From: CAZUHB01 sp964620445
Lineage (GTDB): Bacteria > Planctomycetota > B15-G4 > CAYZWU01
DNA length: 64,000 nucleotides
Reading direction: 5' to 3'
Assembly (NCBI GenBank): GCA_964620445.1
Contig: CAZUHB010000001.1
Coordinates: 1 to 64,000, forward strand
Made by a program: the position numbers and the translations under genes. A model generated the notes under the pieces. It searched no databases, had not been told where the DNA came from, and saw nothing but the letters and a program-made list of their open reading frames with translations. This document shows, piece after piece, positions 32,331-40,939 of this stretch. Position 1 is the first letter of the stretch; every line of letters begins with the position of its first letter.

Positions 32331-33470
32331 ATGCCTCTCCAGAAAACCAGAAAGATGAAACCGAAGGCGGCCGCCCCCGCGCCCGCGGCAGCGGAACCGA
32401 CACGTTCGGGCTCGTCCTTTTTCAGAAGAAGAGTATCGCCCAAGGCGCTCATGCAGTTCACCGTTCAGCTCTCGACTCTTCAGAACGCGGGCCTCCCGCT
32501 CGTTCGTTCCCTCAAGATTCTCGAGGGCCAGATGCGTCCGGGACCTTTCAAGGACGTGCTGGTCGCCGTGACCGACGACGTGGAGGGAGGCAGCGCCCTG
32601 TCGGAAGCGTTCGCCAAGCGGCCCGAGGTCTTCGACAGGCTTTACGTGAACATGGTGCGCGCCGGTGAGACCGGCGGTGTGCTCGACCAGATCTTGACAC
32701 GGTTGGCCGAGTTCATGGAGAAGTCGGAGAACATCAAGAGCCGCATCAAGGAGGCGCTCACCTATCCGGTGCTCGTCATGCTTTTCGCCGCGGCGATTCT
32801 GATTTTCATCATGCTTGTCGTTGTGCCCAAGTTCAACTCGATCTTCGAGACCTTCAACGAGACGCTCCCCCTTCCGACCCGGTTTCTGATCGGTTTCAGC
32901 CACTCGATCGTGAGTCAGTGGTACATCTACGTTGCTGCTCCGATCCTCCTCTGGCTGGCTTACAAATGGTTGCTCCGGGGGGCGGGATTCCGTTTCTGGC
33001 GCGACAAGATGGCGCTCCGCGTTCCGCTCGCCGGGGAGATGACCCAGAAGGCGATCATCTCCCGCTTCGCGCGCACCCTCGGCACGCTTCTTCGAAGCGG
33101 TGTTCCCATTCTCGAGGGGCTGGCGATCGTGAAGGAGTCGATCTCCAACGCCGTGCTCATGAAGGCGGTGGGCGACGTACACAGCAGCATTCGCGAGGGG
33201 GAGAACATCGCGCCCCCTCTGGGAGAGAGCGGGCTCTTCGATGATCTCGTGGTCAACATGATCGACGTGGGGGAGGCGACAGGTACGCTCGACCAGATGC
33301 TGCTCAAGATCGCGGATACATACGACAACGAGGTGGATATCAAGGTTTCCACCCTTTTCAAGGCCATCGAGCCGACAGTGATCATCGGCCTGGCCCTGGT
33401 CGTCGGATTCATCGTGATGGCGCTCTTTCTGCCGATCCTCAAGATGCTCAACACTCTGGGCACGCAGTGA
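32331..33470 (+). CDS. pilC: PilC/GspF-type inner-membrane platform protein
   Basis: 379 aa with two T2SSF domains. The first has MQFTVQLSTLQNAGLPLVRS and NMVRAGETGGVLDQIL. Membrane segments follow around 148-170 and 195-215. The second domain repeats the pattern: SRFARTLGTLLRSGVPILEG and MIDVGEATGTLDQML, with a C-terminal membrane helix (IIGLALVVGFIVMALFLP). The N-terminus has a Lys/Ala/Pro-rich stretch. It transmits ATPase motion to pilin assembly. AAAGGAG lies upstream of the ATG. Confidence 0.93.
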   Translation: MPLQKTRKMKPKAAAPAPAAAEPTRSGSSFFRRRVSPKALMQFTVQLSTLQNAGLPLVRSLKILEGQMRPGPFKDVLVAVTDDVEGGSALSEAFAKRPEVFDRLYVNMVRAGETGGVLDQILTRLAEFMEKSENIKSRIKEALTYPVLVMLFAAAILIFIMLVVVPKFNSIFETFNETLPLPTRFLIGFSHSIVSQWYIYVAAPILLWLAYKWLLRGAGFRFWRDKMALRVPLAGEMTQKAIISRFARTLGTLLRSGVPILEGLAIVKESISNAVLMKAVGDVHSSIREGENIAPPLGESGLFDDLVVNMIDVGEATGTLDQMLLKIADTYDNEVDIKVSTLFKAIEPTVIIGLALVVGFIVMALFLPILKMLNTLGTQ

Positions 33471-33559
33471 TCGGCCAAGGGAACGGAGCGGCTGACGCCC
33501 AGGGCGCCAGGTAATCGACGCGGGGCGCGGCCGGAAGAGAGAGGAACGACTTTCGAAAG

Positions 33560-35137
33560 ATGTCGCTCAGGACCAAGGTTCTGCTCTGGATCATCGCCGT
33601 CAACCTGGGGATCGCGGTCATCCTCCTGACCACGATCCACAGCAGCGTGGACGCGCAGCGCGAGGCCCACCTGCGTACCCTCCAGACGATCGAGCAGAAC
33701 CGCGAGGAGATCATCGAGCGCCTTTCCAATATCCTCCTTTTCGAGGAGGAACTCGCCCGTCTCGACGAGGAGGACATCACGCCGCAGAGCATCATCAACT
33801 GGCCGCAGTGGGATTTCTTCGACGATGCCCTCGTGCTCAAGGACTATGTACGGCTCGACAACGAGATCGTCTACACCGATATCGAACTGAATCCGCTCGG
33901 CAGCCGTCGGCGGTCTCTGTCCTACGATCGAGAGGCGGCGCGCGACATGATGCGGAAAGCGATCGACAACGACTGCCGGGTCACGAGAGGGGACATGATC
34001 GCCATTCCGATCCATGTCCGCGCGTCCGACCACGACGCCTCGCCGTCCGTGTTCGGACCATCGAGTTACAACAACAGCAAGGTCTGGGGTGCGGCTTTCG
34101 TCAGGCCCCGTTTTCCCGACATCGAGGGGATCGACGTCTTCTATGACCTCACGGTTTTCTGGACAGGTTTGCTCGGTGGAACGCTTATTCTGATCGTCGC
34201 CACCTTCGTGATCCTGTCGCGGCTCGTCATCAGGCCGGTGGAGGAGATCGCCGGGGTCGCGGACCGTGTCGCTCGAGGCGACTTCTCGAGCCACTGCGCC
34301 CATCTTGGAACTCAAGACGAGATGGGGCGCCTGGTGCATTCCTTCAACTACATGGTCGACGAGGTGGGGGATTATCACAGGCACCTCCAGGACCGGATCG
34401 CCGAGGTGCGCGAAAGGGTACGGCTCGCCGAACGGCATCTGACCGTGGCGCAGCGCCTCGCGTCGACGGGAAAGCTGGCGGCCGGGATCGCCCATGAGAT
34501 CAACAATCCGATCGGCGGCATGATCAATGCCGCGATCCGGCTCAAGGAGGGGGTCGAAACCGGCAGCCGATCGGAGGTCTATCTCGGACTGATCATCGAG
34601 GGGCTGGAGCGGATCAAGAAAACGGTTCGTAACATCCTGGCTTTCTCGCCGCGCAAAGTCGATCCGCAGCCCTTCGCGATCGCGGCCACCATCGAAGATG
34701 CCGCCACCTTCGTGGAGCACAGGTTGAAGGAGGATGGGATCGAGCTGCGTATCGACGTGAACCCGCCCACGTTGAAGGTCGTGTGCGATTCGGGCGAAAT
34801 CAGGCAGGTCTTTCTCAATATTCTGATCAACGCGGCCGACGCCATCGCCGCGGCCGGATCTCTCGACGCAGAATCAGGATCGATCGACATCGACACTCGC
34901 TACGATCCGGTCGAAAAAATGGTGGTCACCGAGGTGAGCGACAACGGCAGCGGCATGGACCAGGACGAACTGCGCCGCGCTTTCGATCCCTTCTACAGCA
35001 CCAAGGCCGCTGGCGAAGGAACAGGTCTCGGCCTGTCGATAGCCCACAACATCGTCACCAGCCATGGGGGACGGATCGAGGCGGAGAGCGAGGTGGGCAA
35101 GGGAACGGTCATCAGGATTCTGCTCCCCGCGGAATGA
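33560..35137 (+). CDS. membrane sensor histidine kinase
   Basis: 525 aa. Membrane helix 1 lies at 7-25, a periplasmic sensor at about 26-197 and helix 2 at 198-221. HAMP follows (IRPVEEIAGVADRVARGDFS), then a coiled coil. HisKA has the phospho-acceptor His at about 312 (GKLAAGIAHEINNPIGG). The ATPase domain has ILINAADAIAAAG, VSDNGSGMD, FDPFYSTK and GTGLGLSIAHNIV. The NtrB/PilS-like core usually pairs with a sigma-54 activator, but no regulator gene is adjacent. As the last gene after pilC it may control pilus genes; this is inferred from position only. Confidence 0.92.
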   Translation: MSLRTKVLLWIIAVNLGIAVILLTTIHSSVDAQREAHLRTLQTIEQNREEIIERLSNILLFEEELARLDEEDITPQSIINWPQWDFFDDALVLKDYVRLDNEIVYTDIELNPLGSRRRSLSYDREAARDMMRKAIDNDCRVTRGDMIAIPIHVRASDHDASPSVFGPSSYNNSKVWGAAFVRPRFPDIEGIDVFYDLTVFWTGLLGGTLILIVATFVILSRLVIRPVEEIAGVADRVARGDFSSHCAHLGTQDEMGRLVHSFNYMVDEVGDYHRHLQDRIAEVRERVRLAERHLTVAQRLASTGKLAAGIAHEINNPIGGMINAAIRLKEGVETGSRSEVYLGLIIEGLERIKKTVRNILAFSPRKVDPQPFAIAATIEDAATFVEHRLKEDGIELRIDVNPPTLKVVCDSGEIRQVFLNILINAADAIAAAGSLDAESGSIDIDTRYDPVEKMVVTEVSDNGSGMDQDELRRAFDPFYSTKAAGEGTGLGLSIAHNIVTSHGGRIEAESEVGKGTVIRILLPAE

Positions 35138-35623
35138 ATTGCACTTCGATCGCCGAATACTATTCGCCGATTACTATTCGCTGAATACTATATATAGTTT
35201 GTGTCTGCAGAAATGGCGCCCCTGTACACTATATCTGGGAAGTTGTTCGACTCGTGAAGGTCTGGCACTCCGGAAAAAATATCCCACTTCCGACTCCACC
35301 CTGCCGCGTGCTCTGGCTGAATTTCTATTACTGACTTAATGGCACATGGTTATGCTAAAAAGACAAATGCCGCTCTTTCAGTCCCCCCGTTGAAATTATC
35401 CTTGCTTTGAGCCAAGGACCATTATATTTTAGAGCAAACCTTAGAGTTAACATCAATATGTTGTCGCGTCTAGGGTTTTCCGGACCTGTTGGTCGATCTC
35501 TAGAAGAATAGTAAGTTACTTCCAGAAACTGGCTTATTAAATTAAGGGATCGACAGTTCCGATGCGGTCGGACCATGTGGTCGTCCCGGCCGCGCACTTG
35601 AATATCCAATGGAGGTTCCTCGA
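35138..35623. other. AT-rich intergenic region
   Basis: 486 bases, clearly more AT-rich than the surroundings. It starts with a three-copy 14-bp array (35150-35191) and includes several weak -10-like AT stretches. No convincing gene or terminator was found. A minus-strand open frame at 35355-35609 has no ribosome site and biased composition. The ribosome site of the next gene (TGGAGG) is at 35610-35615. Confidence 0.5.
35150..35191. repeat. three-copy 14-bp tandem array
   Basis: TCGCCGAATACTAT, TCGCCGATTACTAT and TCGCTGAATACTAT, head to tail, 13 nt after the histidine kinase stop. Only two substitutions in total. Followed by an alternating TATATA stretch. Confidence 0.85.
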
Positions 35624-36247
35624 GTGAGCGAAGATTATATTTCTTTCGAGCGCGTGATGCGTGAGCTCAAGATCGAAGAAAACGAGCTCAAAAAACTGGT
35701 TTCTGCCGGTGAACTCCGAGCGATTCGTGATTCCGAGCAGACCAAATTCAAGAAAGAGGATATTGAAGAATATCTTGCTACGAAGGATGGCTCTGAAAGC
35801 GACGCCATCGACTTGCTCGAGGGAGAAGATCTGGACATGGGCTCCGATTCTTCCGGCGAAGAACTGACGGAAGAACTCGTGTTTGATGATCTGGAGAGCG
35901 ACGAGGTGGGGATGAAGACCGAACCCCTCTCGGGTGACGATCTCTTCAGTGAAGAAGAAGATCTGGAAGCGGTTTCAGATGAAGCTGCCGCCGATGATCT
36001 TCTCATGAGCGACGATGAAGAGCTTCTTGGAGAAGACGAGGAAGAACAGACCTTGTCCACTCCCGTAAGAAAATCGAAAATCGGCGCGGCCGATGAGGAA
36101 GAGGAAGTCGAAGGTCCGGCTTTTCTTGCACTCATGGTCGGTTCTTCTCTCGTGCTGATCATCGGGGTACTCGTGGTGATGGACATTGCCACAAGCGATC
36201 CGAGTCCTATGGTCGAATGGCTGGTCAACATGTTCAAGCCGGCCTAA
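35624..36247 (+). CDS. HTH protein with acidic linker and C-terminal membrane anchor
   Basis: 207 aa from GTG 35624; the ATG 15 nt upstream is itself part of the ribosome site (TGGAGG). Residues 4-53 form an excisionase/MerR-like helix-turn-helix (YISFERVMRELKIEENELKK ... KFKKEDIEEYLA). Residues 56-142 are overwhelmingly Asp, Glu and Ser. After a short basic patch, 166-187 is a membrane helix (FLALMVGSSLVLIIGVLVVM). The result is a membrane-tethered possible DNA-binding domain. From memory, similar proteins are frequent in Planctomycetota. Function unknown; targets unknown. Confidence 0.8.
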   Translation: MSEDYISFERVMRELKIEENELKKLVSAGELRAIRDSEQTKFKKEDIEEYLATKDGSESDAIDLLEGEDLDMGSDSSGEELTEELVFDDLESDEVGMKTEPLSGDDLFSEEEDLEAVSDEAAADDLLMSDDEELLGEDEEEQTLSTPVRKSKIGAADEEEEVEGPAFLALMVGSSLVLIIGVLVVMDIATSDPSPMVEWLVNMFKPA

Positions 36248-36355
36248 CTCCAGGTTCTGAACTGCCGGAAGGCGAAGCACTTCCTGTGGCGGTATGAAGG
36301 TTTACTCAGAAGAAGGTTTGTCTTGTTCTCCTGAAAAAGGGGGGGGAGGTGTTTT

Positions 36356-37075
36356 GTGCTCAGTGCTAATGGGAAAATTGTTCTCCTGGCTGTGTTGATC
36401 CTTCTTGGTTCTCTCGTCTTGTCCGGCTGTGTTACGGTCGGCGAATATGAGCGCCTCAAAGCCGAACGGGATCAAGCGCTCAGTGACGCGGACTCCAAGA
36501 ATCGCCAGCTCGAGGAACTTGACGCGAGCAAGAGGCTCTACGAGGAAAAAGCCCTCGCCCTCGAGGACGAGATCGGCCGTTATCGCGAGCACAGCGCTCA
36601 GGCCGACAAGATCATCGAGGATCTCAAGACTCAGCTTGCCTCCCAGAAGCCGACCACGACCGGAGAGAAGTCGGTCATGGACGGCGTCGAGATTTTTGTT
36701 TCGGAGAAACAGGACGCGGGGATTCGCCTGTCCGACGAAATCCTCTTCGATTCTGGAAAGACCTCCATCAAGTCGGCTGGCAAGCAGGCTCTCGACTGGG
36801 TGATCAGCCAGCTCAAGCAGCGCAACTGCAATATCGAAGTCGTGGGCCACACCGATACCGACCCGGTGGTCAAGACCAAGAAGCAATACCCTTACGGGAA
36901 TATCCAGCTCTCGATGATGCGCGCCGTGGTGGTCATGGACTATCTCAAGAAGAACGGCATCCGCGAGGACCGCATGAGCGTCTCCGGCTTCGGACCGAAC
37001 AAGCCTGTTGCTCCTAACGACACGGCAACGAACAAGAAGAAGAACCGGAGAGTGGAGATCATTCTCCACGATTAG
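36356..37075 (+). CDS. OmpA-family lipoprotein
   Basis: 239 aa from GTG 36356. The lipoprotein signal ends LVLSGC (Cys 25), then comes a coiled-coil region (about 28-95). A C-terminal OmpA domain (115-239) has GIRLSDEILFDSGKTSIKSA, NIEVVGHTDTDP, SMMRAVVVMDYL and NKKKNRRVEIIL. This domain binds peptidoglycan, so the protein probably ties the outer membrane to the wall, like Pal. The ribosome site GGGAGG merges with a run of eight Gs (36339-36346), whose length could affect expression. A strong terminator follows. Confidence 0.9.
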   Translation: MLSANGKIVLLAVLILLGSLVLSGCVTVGEYERLKAERDQALSDADSKNRQLEELDASKRLYEEKALALEDEIGRYREHSAQADKIIEDLKTQLASQKPTTTGEKSVMDGVEIFVSEKQDAGIRLSDEILFDSGKTSIKSAGKQALDWVISQLKQRNCNIEVVGHTDTDPVVKTKKQYPYGNIQLSMMRAVVVMDYLKKNGIREDRMSVSGFGPNKPVAPNDTATNKKKNRRVEIILHD

Positions 37076-37217
37076 CATCGAGATGCGGGACCGGATTGGA
37101 TCCCTGACCGGAACAGGCGGCCCGAAAACAAGCTGCTGGAACTGAACAAAACGCTGGCACTGGCGCACGCATCTGCGAACAAACGATTCGGCGATACAAA
37201 ATGCTGTTGTTTCTTCA

Positions 37218-37263
37218 CGGGCAGGCCGTTCTGAAAGAATCGGCCGGCCCGTTTTTGTTTTTT
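37218..37263 (+). terminator. intrinsic terminator of the OmpA-like gene
   Basis: CGGGCAGGCCG (37218-37228) pairs with CGGCCGGCCCG (37241-37251) apart from one mismatch, then TTTTTGTTTTTT. It lies 143 nt after the stop codon and 21 nt before the next gene. Confidence 0.85.
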
Positions 37264-37283
37264 CAGGGAAGGACGCCGGTGCC

Positions 37284-39800
37284 TTGAAATCAAGCGGATC
37301 GAGTTTGCATACCCTGATCAAAGCGCTCGTCGTGGCAGGGGCCCTGTGCGCCTGCACCCCCGGCGAAGAGCAGGCGGGAAAAGAGCCCCGCAAGTACCTG
37401 CCCGAGATCGAGCACATGGCGCTCGTCCTTCTGCCCGCCATAGAGGACAGCGGGGAGTTCACCCGCCCCAAGGCGTGCTTCATGGACAAGTACGAGGTCA
37501 CGGTGGGCCAATACCGTTCTTTTATCGAGGGTTCGGATTACTGGCCCGAAAACGACGTGGGATTCTTGAGCCGTACTTCACTGGAGGGGCGGAATCTGGA
37601 AAGCCGGACCGAAGCCGATCACGAGTATCCCGTGGTGTGCGTCAACTATCACGATGCCTTGGCCTACGCTTCACATTACGGCAAGGAGATCCCGAACAGG
37701 GAGGAGTGGCTCGCTGCAGCGCAAATAGACTCTGATCGTCCCTACCCGTGGGGAGACCGATTCAACAAGTTCTTCTGCAATTCCCTCAGGTCGGGAATCG
37801 GTGCGCCTGTGCGCGTGGGCACGTTCGAGAGCGGCCGATCTCCCTACGACTGCTATGACATGGCTGGCAACGTGGCTGAATGGACATCGGAACGGACGCT
37901 CGGCCAGGTTTTCGACGGCGGCGTGGATGTCTATTACGTAATGGGAGGCCATTTCGACAAGTGGGGTTATCCCACGAAGCAGAGGAAGATTTTCGATATC
38001 CTTCAATCGCCCGAGAAACAGGAGAGCCACAACCGGATCGCCCACATCGGATTCCGGTGTGTGCGCCGCGATGCTTTTTCGCTGGTGGCGCAATTTGCCG
38101 AAAGAATCGCAGCGCTCCGCCCGGAGGAACGGAAAACCGCTCTGCTCGAACTGTCGGGAGCGGGCAAGGAGGTGACCGACGTCGTCCGCCTGCTCGATTT
38201 CATGCAGCGCAGCCGGATCGTGCGCAGGACCACCGGGTCCTTCATGTTGGACAGGCTGGGAGACGTGACCGGCGACGGCAAGGACGAGCTGCTTCTGAAA
38301 CGTCCCGACGGCGAGCTGTTTGCCATGTCCGGTCATGGCGAAGTCTGCTGGACGATCGAGAAGGAATTCGGTTTTTTCGACGAGCTCATTCTGCTGCGCC
38401 ACGAAGGCGGCGAGGTCGCGAACTTGGTCCTTCTGGAGAAGACGGCATCGCGTATCGCGGTACGGGATCCGGCGACCGGCGCCGAGGTCTGGGCCGCGCA
38501 GGCTCCGGGAGAACCCCAGGGTGTGATTCAGGCTCAGGTGGGGGGGAGGAAGGTCCTGGTCGCCACGTGGGCAGGGAAAGAAACATTTCAAGGTGCGAGC
38601 CGGGATCGGTCGGTCGTGACCTGTCACGATATGCTGACTGGACGTCAAATCTGGGAGCAAAAGATACGCGGATTGCTGACGTCGTTCCTTAAAACCGATC
38701 GATATCTCGTGACAGGCGTGCTCAGGAGGGGGCTCGGTTTGAGGTCTTTTCAGCTCATTGCCATCGAGGACGGGGCCGTGATCGACGAGACCCTTCTCGG
38801 CGGGGACCGGACCGTCGATCTCGTTCGCGCAGGCGATGACGGTCGCCGCATCTTTGCAGTGGACGGCCCCGCTCTTCCGGAAAAAGTCCTTCCCCTGGCC
38901 GATCCCGTGGGACTCGCAGATGCTTATGCAAAAAAACCCTTTCTGGCCCTGATCGTCGGGATGATCGGACTCATGGCCGACGCTGCCGGCAAAGGCGCCG
39001 ATGAGAATCTGCCGGCGCTCGTGGAGATCGACGAAAACAACAGGTTGCGAGCCGATTATTTCTCCCGTGCCGATCTCTCGAAAGAAACGACGCGTCAGAC
39101 CGTGATCGACTCGAAAGGGGAGAGGTCGGATCAGATCGCGCGCGAGCTCCTCGACGAATACATGAAGAGCGAGTACCGCATCAAGAAAGTCCTCACCCAT
39201 GGTGGAGGATCGTGGTTTCTCACCGAACCCGATCGCCAGAATCGGATCGCCCTCCTCTCCGTGCCGCGGCAGGGCGGTTCGGCAGTGACCGTCCTCACCG
39301 GTGTGAACGGATTCAGTTTCAAAGCGCTCCTCGTTCCGGATGAGAAGAGGGGGACGAAGGGCGGTCCCAGCACCGTGCTGATCTGGAGCAGCGGCGGGGA
39401 CATGATCTGTCTCGACGCCAAGAGCGGCGCACTGAGATGGTGGCGCCAGATCCACGCCTACTCCGGCTACGAGGCATCGATCGCCAATATCGATACCGAT
39501 TCCTCGCTCGAGGTCGTCGTGTTCTCGCCCTACGGCGAAATCACCGTCATCGGCGTGGACTCGGGCCGGGTCGACGGACGATTCAGAAAAGCAGGATCGG
39601 AAATCACCGATCTCGAGGTCGTCGACATCCGGGGGACTGGCGACGTGGAGATCGTGACCAGCTTCAAGGACGAGGGCATCTACTCACTCAATCCTCGTCC
39701 GCTGGAAAAGCAAAACGCGATCAACATCACCCTGTCCGGTCTTGACGGACTCGATAAAAAGGCCGCTCGCAGCAGCAGCGTGCACCGTGTGGAGCGGTAG
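37284..39800 (+). CDS. lipoprotein with FGE-like domain fused to a beta-propeller
   Basis: 838 aa from TTG 37284. The signal peptide ends LCAC (lipobox Cys 24). Residues 43-262 are a formylglycine-generating-enzyme/SUMF1-like domain (CFMDKYEVTVGQYRSFI, VCVNYHDALAYASHYGKEIP, YDCYDMAGNVAEWTSE, HIGFRCVRR). The catalytic Cys pair of true FGE is absent: the usual GGSF..C segment reads MGGHFDKWGYP. Residues 290-830 are repeats of a PQQ/FG-GAP-type propeller (GDVTGDGKDELLL, ICLDAKSGALRWWRQ, VVDIRGTGDVEIVTSF). Probably a periplasmic or surface binding protein, not an enzyme. rsmA follows after 3 nt. Confidence 0.82.
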   Translation: MKSSGSSLHTLIKALVVAGALCACTPGEEQAGKEPRKYLPEIEHMALVLLPAIEDSGEFTRPKACFMDKYEVTVGQYRSFIEGSDYWPENDVGFLSRTSLEGRNLESRTEADHEYPVVCVNYHDALAYASHYGKEIPNREEWLAAAQIDSDRPYPWGDRFNKFFCNSLRSGIGAPVRVGTFESGRSPYDCYDMAGNVAEWTSERTLGQVFDGGVDVYYVMGGHFDKWGYPTKQRKIFDILQSPEKQESHNRIAHIGFRCVRRDAFSLVAQFAERIAALRPEERKTALLELSGAGKEVTDVVRLLDFMQRSRIVRRTTGSFMLDRLGDVTGDGKDELLLKRPDGELFAMSGHGEVCWTIEKEFGFFDELILLRHEGGEVANLVLLEKTASRIAVRDPATGAEVWAAQAPGEPQGVIQAQVGGRKVLVATWAGKETFQGASRDRSVVTCHDMLTGRQIWEQKIRGLLTSFLKTDRYLVTGVLRRGLGLRSFQLIAIEDGAVIDETLLGGDRTVDLVRAGDDGRRIFAVDGPALPEKVLPLADPVGLADAYAKKPFLALIVGMIGLMADAAGKGADENLPALVEIDENNRLRADYFSRADLSKETTRQTVIDSKGERSDQIARELLDEYMKSEYRIKKVLTHGGGSWFLTEPDRQNRIALLSVPRQGGSAVTVLTGVNGFSFKALLVPDEKRGTKGGPSTVLIWSSGGDMICLDAKSGALRWWRQIHAYSGYEASIANIDTDSSLEVVVFSPYGEITVIGVDSGRVDGRFRKAGSEITDLEVVDIRGTGDVEIVTSFKDEGIYSLNPRPLEKQNAINITLSGLDGLDKKAARSSSVHRVER

Positions 39801-39803
39801 CTC

Positions 39804-40778
39804 ATGGCGAAAACGAACATCAGCCAGATTCGGGACGCCATGGAAGCGAGGTGTCTCCGTCCCCGTGTGAAATGGGGCCAGAACTTTCTCAAGGAAAGGG
39901 GCCTTCTCGAACTCATCGTACGCGAGGCCGAAGTGCACACGGGAGAGGTGGTCCTCGAGATCGGCTCAGGTCCCGGTTGCTTGACCGAGGAGCTTCACCG
40001 GGCTGGAGCCAGGGTCCTTGCCGTGGAGATCGACTCCGATCTGCAACAGGTGGCGCGCGATCTGCTGGGTTCGCCCGAGGGGATTCTCTGGATTCAGGGC
40101 GATGTCCTCTCCACGAAGCACCGACTCAATCCCGTTGTGGTCGATCTGATCAGGGAAGAGATGGCACGGTCCGATCGCCGGGGTTTCAAGCTCGTGGCCA
40201 ACCTTCCCTACAACGTGGCTGTTCCGGTGGTGGTCAATTTCCTGGAGTCGAATCTCGATTGGCGAACCATGGTCGTGATGGTTCAAGATGAACTGGCTGA
40301 TCGCTTTATGGCCCCGCCCGGGACTTCAGAGTACGGACTGGTGACCGTTCTCATCGCCCATCTCGCCCGGATCGAGCGCGTGCGGCGTGTTGGCGCAGCC
40401 GCGTTCTGGCCGAGCCCCAAGGTTGGATCGTCGATTCTGAAACTGTCTCCTCTGGATTCAACATCTTTTTCAGAAGTGCCTTACAGCTATTTCAAAGCGG
40501 TCTCCAGGGGGATTTTTTCGCACCGCAGGAAAAAATGGCTCAAATCACTTCTGTCAGGTTCCGGTTTCAGCCGGAAAGGGCTTTTGGAGAAACAGCTGGC
40601 CGATTTGGGATTTGATACCAATTTGAGGGCCGAATCTCTCGCGCCGGATGATATATTAAATATAGCCGTCGCATTGAGCGGATTGGGCTATTCAGCAACT
40701 GAGGAGTGTCGCAAAGACTGCGCAGTACAATCGTCCAGACCGTTACCAAAGCGTCGATCGGGGCAAAAAAAACTTTAA
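39804..40778 (+). CDS. rsmA: 16S rRNA dimethyladenosine transferase RsmA
   Basis: Dimethylates A1518 and A1519 near the 3' end of 16S rRNA. 324 aa. RVKWGQNFLKERGLLELIV, the SAM motif VVLEIGSGPGCLTEEL, the acidic AVEIDSDL and the catalytic LVANLPYNVAVPVV are all present. AAFWPSPKVGSSILKL is the family C-terminal marker. About 35 extra basic residues end the protein (PLPKRRSGQKKL), longer than E. coli KsgA. It lies directly after the FGE-like gene, which reads in the same direction. Confidence 0.96.
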   Translation: MAKTNISQIRDAMEARCLRPRVKWGQNFLKERGLLELIVREAEVHTGEVVLEIGSGPGCLTEELHRAGARVLAVEIDSDLQQVARDLLGSPEGILWIQGDVLSTKHRLNPVVVDLIREEMARSDRRGFKLVANLPYNVAVPVVVNFLESNLDWRTMVVMVQDELADRFMAPPGTSEYGLVTVLIAHLARIERVRRVGAAAFWPSPKVGSSILKLSPLDSTSFSEVPYSYFKAVSRGIFSHRRKKWLKSLLSGSGFSRKGLLEKQLADLGFDTNLRAESLAPDDILNIAVALSGLGYSATEECRKDCAVQSSRPLPKRRSGQKKL

Positions 40779-40939
40779 CTCCTTGAATTTACACTATAAA
40801 GGGGTACACTTGTATGTTTTGTATCTTGCCCCGATTTTATGCAGCACAGGTTAACAAAGAAAAACGACTGCGCACCCTTTCGTCGGACAGGTTGTCTTGT
40901 AACTCCTTATAGAAATCGCGAATAGGGAGTTCTAAAGGG

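Noticed and set aside
35355..35609. 84-codon minus-strand frame in the AT-rich gap
   Set aside because: No ribosome site, no recognised domain, and it overlaps the upstream region and ribosome site of the HTH-membrane gene.
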